A stretch of DNA of 64,000 nucleotides, taken from positions 558,001-622,000 of the forward strand of contig NZ_VITY01000002.1 in assembly GCF_007993935.1 (NCBI RefSeq), given 5' to 3'. The position numbers and the translations under genes are program-made. Shown piece after piece: positions 32,778 to 42,100 of the stretch; within the stretch, counting starts at the first letter, position 1, and every line of letters starts with the position of its first letter. The notes below the pieces were generated by a model. That model was not told where the DNA came from. It saw nothing but the letters and a program-made list of their open reading frames with translations, and ran no database searches. The DNA comes from Bradyrhizobium macuxiense. Lineage in GTDB: Bacteria; Pseudomonadota; Alphaproteobacteria; Rhizobiales; Xanthobacteraceae.

Positions 32778-34721
32778 CTACGTCACCACCGTCCGCTTCG
32801 GCTCGACGATCTCCCACATCCGCGGAAATTCGTCCATCAGCATCATCAACTCGCCGAGCCGCAGCGGCTCGCCGGAGACCTTGACCTTGCCGGCGGCGAC
32901 GGCTTCCGGGAATGTGGTCAGCTTGGCGATGACCTCATCCAGCACGCTGCGCGCCAGCGTGAAGCTGGCGTGCGCATCGGCGGCCTGCGCGCCCTCGATG
33001 TAAGTCAGCGCCGAGTTCTCGAGGTTGAGGACGAAGGTCTCGCCTGTGTCGGTGAAGCTCCAGTTCAGCACGATGTGCTTGCCTTCGGCCTTCGGGCCGT
33101 TGAGGCGGATGCCGAGCACATCCCAGAGCTGCCCGGTGCGCAGCGCAGCCAGCGTCTCGCGTGGCATCGGCGAGCGCGGCGGCGTCTTCGGCATGCCCTG
33201 CCGCAGCTCCTGGGCGCCGAACAGATAGGCGTTGCGCCAGGTCGAGCTCTCGGCGGCATAGCCGAGCTGCTCGAACGTGTCGGCCAGCAATGCGCGCGCC
33301 GCCTGGTTGTCGGGCTCGGCGAACACGAGATGGCTGACGGCCTGCGCGACGAAGCGGAATTCACCCTTGGCGAAGTCCGCCGCTGCGCGTTTCAGGATCG
33401 CATCGGCGCCGCCCATATACTCGACATATTTCTTGCCGGCGTCGACCGGCGGCAGCGGATCCAGATTGACCGGATTGGCGTCGTACCAGCCGAGATACTT
33501 CTGGTAGATCGCCTTCACATTGTGCCTGATATGGCCGTAGTAGCCGCGGCCGTGCCATGCACCTTCGAGGCTCTGCGGCAGCCGGATCGTCTCGGCGATC
33601 TCGACCGCGTTGAGGCCGTGGTTCATCAGCCGGATGGTCTGGTCATGCGCGTATTTGTAGAGGTCGCGCTGCTCGCGGATCATGGTGTCGATCCGCTCCC
33701 TGCCCCACACCGGCCAGTGATGCTGGCCGCACATCGCCTCGGCCTTGCCGCCCCACATCTGCAAGGCTTCGCCGAGATATTTCGACCAGGCCAGCGCGTC
33801 GCGCACATCGGCGCCGCGGAACGGCAACAGATTGTGGAAATTGTGCGTGCAGTTTTCCGCGAGGTTCAACAGCTTGTAGCGCGGAATGAAGAAATGCATC
33901 TCCGCCGGCGCTTCGCTGTTCGGCGCCATCTGGAATTCGAACTCGACGCCGTCGATCACGCGCTTGTCGCCGGTCGCGATGATCAGATCGGTCGGCCGCA
34001 GCAGCGCGACGCCGCCCGCCGCCATGGTCTTGCCGAGGCCGCAATCGACATGGCCGCGCGCGCCCTTGGCGAGGAACGGCCCGAACTGGTATTGCGCGCG
34101 GCGCAGCATCGCCGGCCCCGCGATGATGTTCTCGGAGACCGCATGCTCCATGAAGAAGTTCGGCGCGATGATCGGCACGCCCGCCGCCAGCATGGCGTCG
34201 TCGAGCACGCCGCGCGCGCCGCCCCAATGGTCGGTGTGGGTGTGGGTGAAGATCACGGCGGCGACCGGCCGCTTGCCGCGGTGCTGGAAGTACAGCTCGA
34301 TCGCGGCGCGAGCGCCCTCGATCGAGGTCAAGGTGTCGACCACGATGACGCCCTTGTCGCCCTCGATCAGCGTCATGTTGGCGATGTCGAGGCCGCGCAC
34401 CTGGTAGACACCCGGCACGACTTCGAACAGGCCGTGATGCATGTTGAGCCGCGACTGCCGCCACAGGCTCGGATCGACGGTCGCGGGCGCCTTCTCCTCG
34501 GAGAGGAAGCCGTAGGGCTCCAGACTCCAGACCACCCTGCCCTGCGCAGAGGCGATGCGCGCGTTCTCGATGGTGCCGAGAAAGCCGCGCGCAGCATCGT
34601 CGAAGTCACGCGTGTCGGCGAACGGCAGCGCCTTCAGCGTCGCCTCGTGCTGCGCGATGACCGGCGCGGATGCCGCCTTCGGAGCTTCGTGCGATGTCTC
34701 ACCTGCGGTTGTCTGGGTCAT
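32778..34721 (-). CDS. Alkyl/aryl sulfatase of the metallo-beta-lactamase fold (SdsA/BDS1-like)
   Basis: A 647-residue zinc hydrolase that would cleave alkyl sulfate esters to alcohol and sulfate. The binuclear zinc motif is FTHTHTDHWGG (His160, His162, Asp164, His165). Other family segments are NMHHGLFEVVPGVYQVRGLDIANMTLIEGDKGVIVVDTLTS, AENCTHNFHNLLPFRGADVRDALAWSKY and the dimerisation region YLGWYDANPVNLDPLPP; the last ~130 residues form the SCP2-like alkyl-sulfatase C domain. I see no clear signal peptide, although SdsA1-type enzymes are often exported. ATG at 34721 is preceded by GAGGGAG; an upstream extension to 34898 overlaps the next gene. Confidence 0.9.
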   Translation of the reverse strand: MTQTTAGETSHEAPKAASAPVIAQHEATLKALPFADTRDFDDAARGFLGTIENARIASAQGRVVWSLEPYGFLSEEKAPATVDPSLWRQSRLNMHHGLFEVVPGVYQVRGLDIANMTLIEGDKGVIVVDTLTSIEGARAAIELYFQHRGKRPVAAVIFTHTHTDHWGGARGVLDDAMLAAGVPIIAPNFFMEHAVSENIIAGPAMLRRAQYQFGPFLAKGARGHVDCGLGKTMAAGGVALLRPTDLIIATGDKRVIDGVEFEFQMAPNSEAPAEMHFFIPRYKLLNLAENCTHNFHNLLPFRGADVRDALAWSKYLGEALQMWGGKAEAMCGQHHWPVWGRERIDTMIREQRDLYKYAHDQTIRLMNHGLNAVEIAETIRLPQSLEGAWHGRGYYGHIRHNVKAIYQKYLGWYDANPVNLDPLPPVDAGKKYVEYMGGADAILKRAAADFAKGEFRFVAQAVSHLVFAEPDNQAARALLADTFEQLGYAAESSTWRNAYLFGAQELRQGMPKTPPRSPMPRETLAALRTGQLWDVLGIRLNGPKAEGKHIVLNWSFTDTGETFVLNLENSALTYIEGAQAADAHASFTLARSVLDEVIAKLTTFPEAVAAGKVKVSGEPLRLGELMMLMDEFPRMWEIVEPKRTVVT

Positions 34722-34770
34722 ACTCAGGCACTCCCTCGTTGGGCAGAAATCAGTCCCGATCACGCACCGC

Positions 34771-36591
34771 TCAGCGGAATTGCACGCCTTCGAACCGGCC
34801 GCTCCGGCGCCACTCGTCGATATACTTGAAATAGGCGAGCGCGCCCGCCGGATAGCCGACATTGAGCTTGGCTGCGGGCCCGGGCTCGCGTCCCTCATTG
34901 TTGTAATAGCCGGGCGTGCAATCGGGGCCGCCGATCATCCGGCCGACCGCGGTCAGCAGCAGCTCGACCCAGCGGTTCTCGGCTTCCTTGCTGACTTCGA
35001 TTTCCTTGAAGCCATTGGCCTGCGCATGTCCGACCATCAGGGCGATGGTGCGCGCCGCTTCGGTCAGATTATGCGGCACGTTGGAGATCAAATTGGCGCC
35101 CTGCGTTGGCTGCACGAAGAACAGGTTCGGAAAGCCATGCACATGGATGCCGTGCTTGGTGCGCATGCCCTCGCCCCAATACTCCGACAGCTTGATGCCA
35201 TCCTGGCCTGTCGCGTCGAAACCCGCCCGCCGCTTGTACTCGGTGCCGACCTCGAAGCCGGACGCGTAGATGATGCAATCGAGCTTGTATTCCTTGCCCG
35301 CGACGACGATCCCGTTCTCGGTGATCTCCTCGACGCCCTTGCCGTCGGTATCGACCAGATGGGTGCCGGGCGTGTTGAACGCCTGCAGATAGGCGTCGTG
35401 GAAACATGGCCGCTTGCAGAGCTGGCCATACCAGGCCTTCAAGTTCTTTGCCGTGCCGGAATCGCGCACAATGGTGTCGACCCGGTTGCGGATCTCCTCC
35501 ATCTTCTCGAAGTCGGAATCCTCGAACGCCGCACGCATGTTTTCCAAGCTACGCTGCTCGCGCGGCAGCAGCATGATCTTGGCGCGGATGCGCTTGGAGA
35601 GGTCGGTCCAGCCGTCCTGCACCAGATCTTCCTCGGCCGATCCACCGGCCTGGTTGGCGGTGAAATTCTCTAGCCAGCGCTGTTGCCAGCCCGGTGTCGC
35701 GATATCGGCAAACCAGTCGGGATCGATCGGTCCGTTGCCGCGCACGTCGACCGACGACGGCGTGCGCTGGAACACATAGAGCTCCTTGCAGGCGCGCGCG
35801 AGATGCGGAATGCACTGCACCGACGTCGCGCCGGTGCCGATGATGCCGACGCGCTTGTCGGCAAGCTTCTCCATCGGCGCGCCCCGGGGATCGCCGCCGG
35901 TGTAGTCGTAATCCCAGCGGCTGGTGTGGAACGAGTGGCCCTTGAAGCGCTCGATACCGGGAATGCCGGGCAGCTTCGGCACATGCAGCGGGCCGGTGCC
36001 GATGCCGACATATTGCGCGGTGAAGGCATCGCCCCGCGTCGTGCGGATGATCCAGCGCGACTGCGCCGCGTCCCAGTCGAGGCTCGTCACCTCGGTGTGA
36101 AACAGTGCATTGTCGTAGAGCCCGAACTGCCGGCCGATCCGCTGGCAGTGCGCCAGGATCTCCGGCGCATGCGCGTATTTCTCCGACGGCATGTGGCCGG
36201 TCTCTTCGAGCAGCGGCATGTAGACCATCGACGCCGTGTCGCATTGCGCGCCGGGATACCTGTTCCAGTACCAGGTGCCGCCGAAATCGCCACCCTTCTC
36301 GACAATGCGGACATCCTTGATACCGGCCTCGGTCAGCCGCGCCGCGGTGGCGAGCCCGGCGAAGCCGCCGCCGATAAAGGCGAAGGTAACGTGGTCGGTC
36401 TTCGGCGCACGCTCCACGACCGGCGTGTAGGGATCCTCGAGATAGTGCGCGAGCTGGCCCTTGATCTGGAGATACTGGTCGTTGCCGTCGGGACGCAGCC
36501 GCTTGTTGCGCTCCTCGCGATATTTCAGGCGCAGCCGCTCCTTGTCGATCGCAGCGGGCTTTGCGTCTCGGGCTTGCTCGGTCATCGTCAT
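34771..36591 (-). CDS. Baeyer-Villiger-type FAD-containing monooxygenase
   Basis: A 606-residue NADPH-dependent flavoprotein. The FAD fold is [17 protein letters not shown] (about 70-86), followed by [23 protein letters not shown]. The Baeyer-Villiger fingerprint FxGxxxHxxxW appears as [13 protein letters not shown], and the NADPH fold is [14 protein letters not shown]. Relatives are the phenylacetone, cyclohexanone and steroid monooxygenases, which turn ketones into esters or lactones. The ribosome site GAGG is 9 bases before ATG 36591. It lies 49 bases upstream of the alkylsulfatase on the same strand, so the two may be expressed together. Confidence 0.9.
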   Translation of the reverse strand: MTMTEQARDAKPAAIDKERLRLKYREERNKRLRPDGNDQYLQIKGQLAHYLEDPYTPVVERAPKTDHVTFAFIGGGFAGLATAARLTEAGIKDVRIVEKGGDFGGTWYWNRYPGAQCDTASMVYMPLLEETGHMPSEKYAHAPEILAHCQRIGRQFGLYDNALFHTEVTSLDWDAAQSRWIIRTTRGDAFTAQYVGIGTGPLHVPKLPGIPGIERFKGHSFHTSRWDYDYTGGDPRGAPMEKLADKRVGIIGTGATSVQCIPHLARACKELYVFQRTPSSVDVRGNGPIDPDWFADIATPGWQQRWLENFTANQAGGSAEEDLVQDGWTDLSKRIRAKIMLLPREQRSLENMRAAFEDSDFEKMEEIRNRVDTIVRDSGTAKNLKAWYGQLCKRPCFHDAYLQAFNTPGTHLVDTDGKGVEEITENGIVVAGKEYKLDCIIYASGFEVGTEYKRRAGFDATGQDGIKLSEYWGEGMRTKHGIHVHGFPNLFFVQPTQGANLISNVPHNLTEAARTIALMVGHAQANGFKEIEVSKEAENRWVELLLTAVGRMIGGPDCTPGYYNNEGREPGPAAKLNVGYPAGALAYFKYIDEWRRSGRFEGVQFR

Positions 36592-36638
36592 CGGAAGGCG
36601 CCTCGTTCAGGGAAATTCGGTGGATACTGTAGCGCCGC

Positions 36639-37883
36639 TCAGGCGGGATGTGCAGCAAGATAGGGCGAGTTGGCGATCGACCAGTCCGGCATCGGCTCCA
36701 TCCGGAAGATCTGCCGGAGATGCACCTCGTCGGGCCCGTCGCCGATCCGGAGCAGCCGTCCCCACGCCAGCGCCTGATGGATCGGCGTGTCGTCGGAGCC
36801 GCCCATCGCGCCGAACACCTGCATGGCGCGGTCGGCGATCTTCTGCAGCATCGCGGGCACCGCGACCTTGATCAGCGAGACGTCGCGCCAGGCGCCGTGA
36901 TGGCCGGCCTGATCGAGCCGCCAGGCGCAGCGATAGGCGAGCAGCCGCGCCTGCTCCAGCTCGACGCGGGCTTCGGCGATCCAGCGCTGCACGGTGTCGT
37001 ACTGGATCACGGTGCGGCCGAACGCGCTGCGCTCCGCGGCGCGCACCATCATCAATTCGATCAGCAGCTCGCAGAGCCCGATCGAGCGCATGCAGTGGTG
37101 GATACGCGCCGGCCCGAGCCGGACCTGCGCGACCTTGAAGCCCTCGCCCTCGGCGCCGAGCAGATTCTCCGCCGGCACGCGCACATTGACGAATTCAAGC
37201 TCGCCGATCGGCGCGACATGATCTTCGCAGCCCATCCAGCGCAGCCGCCGCACCAGCCGCACGCCGGGCGCATCCATCGGCACGATGATGCAGGAATGCC
37301 GGCTGGTGCGCTCGGCGCCGGCATCCGTCACCCCCATTACGATCAGGAAGCTGCAGCGGGGATGCGCGGCGCCGGTGATGAACCACTTCCGCCCGTTGAT
37401 GATGTAGTGATCGCCATCGCGCACCATCCGTGTCGCGATGTTCGTCGCATCGGACGAGGCGACGTCGGGCTCGGTCATGCCGAAGGCGGAGCGCGTCTCG
37501 GCGTTGAGCAGCGGCGCCAGCCAGCGCCTCTTCTGTTCCGGCGTCGCGCAATTCTGCAACGCGATCATGTTCGGCACATCGGGCGCCTGGCAGTTGAACA
37601 CCTCCGGCGCCCAGAACAGCCGCCCCATGATCTCCGCCAGCGGCGCGTAGTCGAGATTGGAAAGCCGCGTGCCCGGCTCATCGTCGGCGAGTTCAGGCAG
37701 ACCGAGATTCCACAGGCCCGCCGCACGCGCCTTCTGCTGCAGCTCGGCCATGAAAGGCGGCGTGTCGCTGTGCGCGCGGACGTGGTCGAGCCAGGCGCGA
37801 TGACGCGGCAGCACCTCCTTCGCGAAGAATGCCGACAGATCCCGCCGCCAACGCTCCGATCGTTCGGACAGATCGAAATCCAT
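36639..37883 (-). CDS. Acyl-CoA dehydrogenase
   Basis: A 414-residue FAD-dependent dehydrogenase that makes an alpha,beta double bond in an acyl-CoA. The N-terminal helical domain, the middle domain with AFGMTEPDVASSDATNIATRMVRDGDHYIINGRKWFITGAAHPRC, and the C-terminal helical domain with QVFGAMGGSDDTPIHQALAWGRLLRIGDGPDEVHLRQI are all present. The long-chain or branched-chain (ACAD10/11-like) group is the best fit. ATG at 37883 follows GGGAGGCGGT. It is divergent from an IclR regulator with 96 bp between the starts, so that regulator probably controls it. Confidence 0.9.
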   Translation of the reverse strand: MDFDLSERSERWRRDLSAFFAKEVLPRHRAWLDHVRAHSDTPPFMAELQQKARAAGLWNLGLPELADDEPGTRLSNLDYAPLAEIMGRLFWAPEVFNCQAPDVPNMIALQNCATPEQKRRWLAPLLNAETRSAFGMTEPDVASSDATNIATRMVRDGDHYIINGRKWFITGAAHPRCSFLIVMGVTDAGAERTSRHSCIIVPMDAPGVRLVRRLRWMGCEDHVAPIGELEFVNVRVPAENLLGAEGEGFKVAQVRLGPARIHHCMRSIGLCELLIELMMVRAAERSAFGRTVIQYDTVQRWIAEARVELEQARLLAYRCAWRLDQAGHHGAWRDVSLIKVAVPAMLQKIADRAMQVFGAMGGSDDTPIHQALAWGRLLRIGDGPDEVHLRQIFRMEPMPDWSIANSPYLAAHPA

Positions 37884-37910
37884 ACCGCCTCCCGGTCCGG
37901 AGATAAGCCT

Positions 37911-37943
37911 ATATCAAAACGATTTGCAAATTCATTTCGATAT
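37911..37943. promoter_or_regulatory. 33-bp imperfect palindrome, probable IclR operator
   Basis: In the 96-bp gap between the acyl-CoA dehydrogenase and the IclR gene, ATATC at 37911-37915 pairs with GATAT at 37939-37943, and the inner bases continue to pair: 12 of 16 positions match. The AT-rich sequence contrasts with the GC-rich surroundings. It lies just upstream of a -35-like TTGACA and is a strong candidate for the operator controlling both divergent genes. Confidence 0.5.
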
Positions 37944-37944
37944 A

Positions 37945-37974
37945 TTGACATTTCTGTCGCTTGTGGACCATTAT
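37945..37974 (+). promoter_or_regulatory. Candidate sigma-70 promoter of the IclR gene
   Basis: TTGACA (37945-37950) and CATTAT (37969-37974) are separated by 18 bases. The ATG at 37980 is 5 bases beyond the -10 box, so transcription would begin at or within a base or two of the start codon. That implies a leaderless mRNA, consistent with the absence of a ribosome site before this ATG. Confidence 0.4.
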
Positions 37975-37979
37975 TTCGT

Positions 37980-38768
37980 ATGGCGGCATTGTCCTCGCTC
38001 GAACCTCAGACCGATCCGTCCTTTGCGACCACCCTGGCGCACGGGCTCGATGTGCTGGCCGCGTTCCGCAACCACGCCGGTCCGCTCTCGAATGCCGAGC
38101 TTGCCGAGCACACCGGCCTGTCGCGGCCGACCGTCTCGCGCCTGACCTACACGCTGGAGCAGCTCGGCTATCTCAGGCGCGATCCCAAGGGCCGCTTCGT
38201 GCTTGGGCTCGGCGTGCTCGCCGCCGCCTATCCGGTGCTGTCGTCGCTCAAGGTCCGCCAGCTCGCGCGGCCGCTGATGCGCGACTTCGCCGCCTACACC
38301 GGCGGCACGGTATCGATCGCGATGCCGTTCGGGCTCGACTTCATCTATGTCGAGACGCTGCGCACCACGGACGCGGTGCCGCACGTGCCTGACGTCGGCT
38401 TCGTCTCCTCGCTGGCGCCGACCGCGGTCGGCCGCGCGCTGTTGTCGCTGTTCACCAAGGAGGAACGCGACGCCTATGTCGCGCGCGTCAAGGCCGAGCG
38501 TCCCGAGGAGCTCGACTATGTCGAGCGGCGCACGCTGCCGGACATCGAGCTCTGCAACGAGCGCGGCTTCGCCGTCTCGCTCGGCGAATGGCGGCGCGAG
38601 ATTTTTGGCGTCGCCGCGCCGCTCTACCGCACCCCCGCCGGCGAATGCCTGTCGGTCAATTGCGGCATCCCCTCGTTCCGCTTCAGCGCCGAGCAGATCG
38701 AGCGGGAATGCGGGCCGCGCATCCTCGGCCTCGCCCGCAGCATCCGCTCGCTGGTGACGAATTACTAG
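37980..38768 (+). CDS. IclR-family transcriptional regulator
   Basis: A 262-residue regulator. The N-terminal winged helix-turn-helix is at about 37-70 (LSNAELAEHTGLSRPTVSRLTYTLEQLGYL), and the C-terminal IclR effector domain (about 90-260) includes SLAPTAVGRALLSLFTKEER, GEWRREIFGVAAPLYRTPAGECLSVNCGIP and the final helix. The frame is open far upstream, but ATG 37980 gives the correct family N-terminus; no Shine-Dalgarno precedes it. It probably represses the divergent acyl-CoA dehydrogenase gene and possibly the binding protein gene behind it. Confidence 0.88.
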   Translation: MAALSSLEPQTDPSFATTLAHGLDVLAAFRNHAGPLSNAELAEHTGLSRPTVSRLTYTLEQLGYLRRDPKGRFVLGLGVLAAAYPVLSSLKVRQLARPLMRDFAAYTGGTVSIAMPFGLDFIYVETLRTTDAVPHVPDVGFVSSLAPTAVGRALLSLFTKEERDAYVARVKAERPEELDYVERRTLPDIELCNERGFAVSLGEWRREIFGVAAPLYRTPAGECLSVNCGIPSFRFSAEQIERECGPRILGLARSIRSLVTNY

Positions 38769-38813
38769 AACACGCATCGCAACGAACGATGCGGCACATC
38801 TGGGGAGGGATAC

Positions 38814-39794
38814 ATGCGTGGCATCACGACCGCGATCGCCTTGCTCGTGGGCGTCATCACGGCGCTGAGCGGCAGCATCGATGCACGGGCGCAAGACAAT
38901 TATCCGAGCCGGCCGATCCACATCATCGTGCCCTACCCTGCCGGCGGCATCGTCGATATCGTTGCGCGCGCCGTGACCGAGCAGGTCGGCCGCGACTGGA
39001 AGCAGACCGTCGTGGTGGAGGCGCGCCCCGGCGGCAACAGCAATATCGGCACCGCTGCGGTCGCGCGCAGCGAGCCGGACGGCTACACCTGGCTCGTCAC
39101 CGGCCCCGCTCTGCTGGTCAACCCCGACCTCTACAAGCACGCCGGTTGGAACGCGGCCAGGGACTTCACATGCGTCGGCCTTGCGGTCTGGAATCAGAGC
39201 GTGGCGCTGGTGCATCCGTCGATGCCGGTGAAGACGATCGGCGAATTCGTCGAGCTGGCGCGCAAGCAGCCCGGAGAATTCAACTTCGGCAATCCGGGCA
39301 CCGGATCGTCGATCGACCTCAGCGCGCAGAAGCTGTTTCAGGTCGCCGGTATCAAGCTGACCAATGTCGGCTACAAGGGCCAACCCCAGGCCTTGATCGA
39401 CCTGATGACCAACCTGATGCATTTCGAGATCGTCTCGCTCGAACTCGCGCTGCCGCACATCAAGGCCGGTAGCGTCAAGCCGCTCGCGGTGTTCACCGAC
39501 AAGCGCGTCCCCGACCTGCCGGACGTTCCGACGATCGCGGAAGCCGGCTTTGCCGAGGCCGCCTACGTTCCCTGGTACGGGATCTACCTGCCGGCCGCGA
39601 CGCCGGCGCCGCTGCTTGCGAAGATCAATGCGGCGATCAACAAGGCGTTGCAGAACCCCGACGTGCAGCGGCAACTCGCGATCGCCAACATTCCGGGCAA
39701 GCCGATGTCACTCGATGAGCTCGCCGCGCTGATGAAGACCGATCGGCAGAAGCTGACGACGGTGATCAAGACATCTGGAATGGCGTTGCAGTAG
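38814..39794 (+). CDS. TctC/Bug-family tripartite tricarboxylate-type solute-binding protein
   Basis: A 326-residue periplasmic receptor with a Sec signal (about 1-26, cleavage after ARA). Mature signatures: YPSRPIHIIVPYPAGGIVDIVARAV, QTVVVEARPGGNSNIGTAAVARSEPDGYTWLV and the second lobe with SIDLSAQKLFQVAGIKLTNVGYKG. Such Bug proteins deliver carboxylates (citrate, glutarate, nicotinate, aromatic acids) to TctAB permeases or act in sensing; no TctAB is in the window. It follows the IclR gene by 45 bases on the same strand with a GGGGAGGGATAC ribosome site. Confidence 0.9.
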   Translation: MRGITTAIALLVGVITALSGSIDARAQDNYPSRPIHIIVPYPAGGIVDIVARAVTEQVGRDWKQTVVVEARPGGNSNIGTAAVARSEPDGYTWLVTGPALLVNPDLYKHAGWNAARDFTCVGLAVWNQSVALVHPSMPVKTIGEFVELARKQPGEFNFGNPGTGSSIDLSAQKLFQVAGIKLTNVGYKGQPQALIDLMTNLMHFEIVSLELALPHIKAGSVKPLAVFTDKRVPDLPDVPTIAEAGFAEAAYVPWYGIYLPAATPAPLLAKINAAINKALQNPDVQRQLAIANIPGKPMSLDELAALMKTDRQKLTTVIKTSGMALQ

Positions 39795-39894
39795 AGTGTG
39801 ATTTAGCTATCAAAGGGCCAAGTTCACGGTGTCATCACTCGCGCATCAACGCCGGGCGATGACAGATCGGGTGGCAACGAGACTCTTTCCACTT

Positions 39895-39920
39895 GTCGTC
39901 CCGGCGAAGGCCGGGACGAC
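39895..39920. repeat. Intergenic hairpin repeat GTCGTCCCGGC
   Basis: Perfect 11-bp stem, GTCGTCCCGGC (39895-39905) and GCCGGGACGAC (39910-39920), with loop GAAG. This element is widespread between genes in Bradyrhizobiaceae. It lies in a 265-bp gap between the TctC-type gene and the MFS gene; the rest of the gap includes an imperfect repeat around GTCATCACTCGCGCATC and GCGATGAC, with no apparent gene. Confidence 0.75.
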
Positions 39921-40059
39921 ACCGGAGTTTGTTGCGCTGTCGGCGAGCCACGCATCTCCATTCTCGCCCGCACCCTGCCGGTGCGCCCTCCCCGGCAAGG
40001 CCGCTTCGCATACGCATCATGCAATGGCGCGGCTGGGGAACGGGATGCCGGCGTAGTAC

Positions 40060-41487
40060 ATGGCGATCCCGGAGACATTTTCAGGCATGCTCGAGAAGAC
40101 CCCGATCACCGGCGCGGCAGCGGCGCCGATCACCGATGGATTGCCGTGGGAGACCCGCCGCTGGGCGGTGGCCGCGATCTTCACGGCGCTGGCGATGGCC
40201 TCGCTCGACACCGCGATCGCCAACATCGCGCTGCCGGCGATCGCCAACGATCTGCATGTCAGCCCTGCGGAGGTGGTCTGGGTCGTCAACGTCTACCAGA
40301 TCGCGCTGGTCGCGACGCTGCTGCCGCTCGGCGCGCTCGGCGAAATCGTCGGCCACCAGCGGATCTATCTCGGCGGCCTCCTGCTGTTCACATTGGCGTC
40401 ACTCGGCTGTGCGTTGGCGTGGTCGCTGCCGAGCCTCCTGGTCGCGCGAACCCTACAGGGGCTCGGCGCCAGCGGACTGATGAGCGTCAACACCGCGCTG
40501 GTGCGCTTCGTCTACCCGAGCCGGATGCACGGCCGCGGCTTCGGCCACAATGCGCTTGTGGTTGCGACCGCGTTTACATTGGGACCAACCATTGCCTCCG
40601 GCATCCTCGCGCTCGGGACCTGGCCCTGGCTGTTCGCCGTCAACCTTCCCTTCGGCGTCGTCGCATTGCTGATCGGCCTGAAGACGCTGCCGAAGACGCC
40701 GCGCGCCAAGCACGCCTTCGACTTTCTCGGCGCGGCGCTGGCCTGTGCCTGCCTCGGCCTCTTCATCATCGGCATCGGCAGCGCGGCGCACAAGGCAGCG
40801 CCGGCGCTGGTCATCGCCGAGCTGGTCGGCGCGCTCGTATTCGGCTGGATCCTGACCCGGCGGCATGCCGATCATCCGGCGCCGATGCTGCCGATCGACC
40901 TGTTCCGCCGGCCGATCTTCGCGCTGTCGGCCGCGACCGCGGTCTGCTCATTCGCTGTGCAGGGCCTCGCCTTCGTCTCCCTGCCGTTCTACTTCGAGGA
41001 CATCCTGCATCGCTCGCAGGTCGAGACCGGCTTCTTCATGACGCCCTGGCCGCTGGTGGTCGCCTTCATGGCGCCGATCGGCGGCCGGCTGTCGGACCGC
41101 TATCCCGCCGGCATCCTCGGCGGCATCGGCATGCTGCTGCTCGGGCTTGGCATGGTGCTGCTGGCGACTCTGCCGCCGGAGCCCAGCGTCGCCAACATCG
41201 TCTGGCGCACCATGATCTGCGGCATCGGTTTCGGCTTCTTCCAGACCCCCAACATGAAGGCGATCATGTCGAGCGCGCCGTCGCATCGCAGCGGCAGCGC
41301 CAGCGGCATCGTTGCGACCGCGCGGCTGATCGGGCAGACCACCGGCGCCGCACTCGCGGCGCTTTGCTTCGCATTGGCCGATCGCGAGGGCGCGACGGTC
41401 GCGCTGGCGCTTGGTGCCGGATTTGCCGCGCTCGGCAGCGTCATGAGCTTCCTGCGCCTGGCCGTCGCCTCACCGCAAAAGACATGA
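40060..41487 (+). CDS. MFS transporter, DHA2 (EmrB/QacA) type
   Basis: A 475-residue 14-helix facilitator. Signatures: AIFTALAMASLDTAIANIALPAIANDL with the DHA2 motif LDxTxxNxALP, WVVNVYQIALVATLLPLGALGEIVGHQRIYLGG, and SGLMSVNTALVRFVYPSRMHGRGFG. Members export drugs or metabolites by proton antiport. ATG at 40060 lacks a clear ribosome site; ATG 40087 (MLEKTP) is a plausible alternative. No linked regulator is visible. Confidence 0.85.
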   Translation: MAIPETFSGMLEKTPITGAAAAPITDGLPWETRRWAVAAIFTALAMASLDTAIANIALPAIANDLHVSPAEVVWVVNVYQIALVATLLPLGALGEIVGHQRIYLGGLLLFTLASLGCALAWSLPSLLVARTLQGLGASGLMSVNTALVRFVYPSRMHGRGFGHNALVVATAFTLGPTIASGILALGTWPWLFAVNLPFGVVALLIGLKTLPKTPRAKHAFDFLGAALACACLGLFIIGIGSAAHKAAPALVIAELVGALVFGWILTRRHADHPAPMLPIDLFRRPIFALSAATAVCSFAVQGLAFVSLPFYFEDILHRSQVETGFFMTPWPLVVAFMAPIGGRLSDRYPAGILGGIGMLLLGLGMVLLATLPPEPSVANIVWRTMICGIGFGFFQTPNMKAIMSSAPSHRSGSASGIVATARLIGQTTGAALAALCFALADREGATVALALGAGFAALGSVMSFLRLAVASPQKT

Positions 41488-41640
41488 CAGGCATGTTGCG
41501 CGTGCAGTGCGCGACCAAACACCACAGCATCAACTTTCTTCCGCGCTGCAAACGCATTTTCTTGATTTGAACCGTTCCAGTTTCGAGGCCAACATCGCGC
41601 TGGAGTCCGATCGGAGGATCGGACCATTCAGGGGAAAGCG

Positions 41641-42090
41641 ATGGCAAGCCTCAAAATCAACGGCAAGACAATCAATGTAGACGTCGAGGACGACACGCCA
41701 CTGCTGTGGGCGATCAGAGAGAATGTCGGACTGACGGGGACCAAATACGGCTGCGGCATTGCACAATGCGGCGCCTGCACCGTGCATGTCGACGGAGTCG
41801 CGATGCGCTCCTGCGGCGTCACGGTCGGTGAGGTGGCCGGCAAGGACATCACCACCATCGAGGGCCTCGCGGCGGGCGGCGTGATGCACAAGGTGCAGCT
41901 CGCCTGGATCGCCAGCGACGTGCCGCAATGCGGCTATTGCCAGAGCGGCATGATCATGGCCGTCGCGGCGCTGCTGAAGGAGAATCCGAAGCCGAGCGAC
42001 GACGACATCAACGACGCCATCACCAATATCTGCCGTTGCGGCACCTTCCAGCAGGTCCGCGAGGCGATCCATGCTGCCGCGAACGCGTGA
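41641..42090 (+). CDS. 2Fe-2S subunit of a xanthine-oxidase-family molybdenum hydroxylase (IorA-like)
   Basis: A 149-residue protein with two [2Fe-2S] clusters: plant-type [13 protein letters not shown] (about 38-50) plus C60, and the C-terminal four-helix domain with CGYCQSGMI and NICRCGTF. It passes electrons from the molybdenum subunit encoded 10 bases downstream. The two-subunit layout without an FAD subunit is that of isoquinoline 1-oxidoreductase and aldehyde dehydrogenases that use cytochromes. Confidence 0.92.
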   Translation: MASLKINGKTINVDVEDDTPLLWAIRENVGLTGTKYGCGIAQCGACTVHVDGVAMRSCGVTVGEVAGKDITTIEGLAAGGVMHKVQLAWIASDVPQCGYCQSGMIMAVAALLKENPKPSDDDINDAITNICRCGTFQQVREAIHAAANA

Positions 42091-42100
42091 GGAGGCAGCC

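Noticed and set aside
32703..34829. A 708-residue open frame on the plus strand opposite the alkylsulfatase gene.
   Set aside because: The frame is the complement of a real GC-rich gene with full family motifs; its translation is Arg/His/Asp-rich with no recognisable domain. The same holds for the long antisense frames at 42020-43954, 62269-63960 and 37971-39674.
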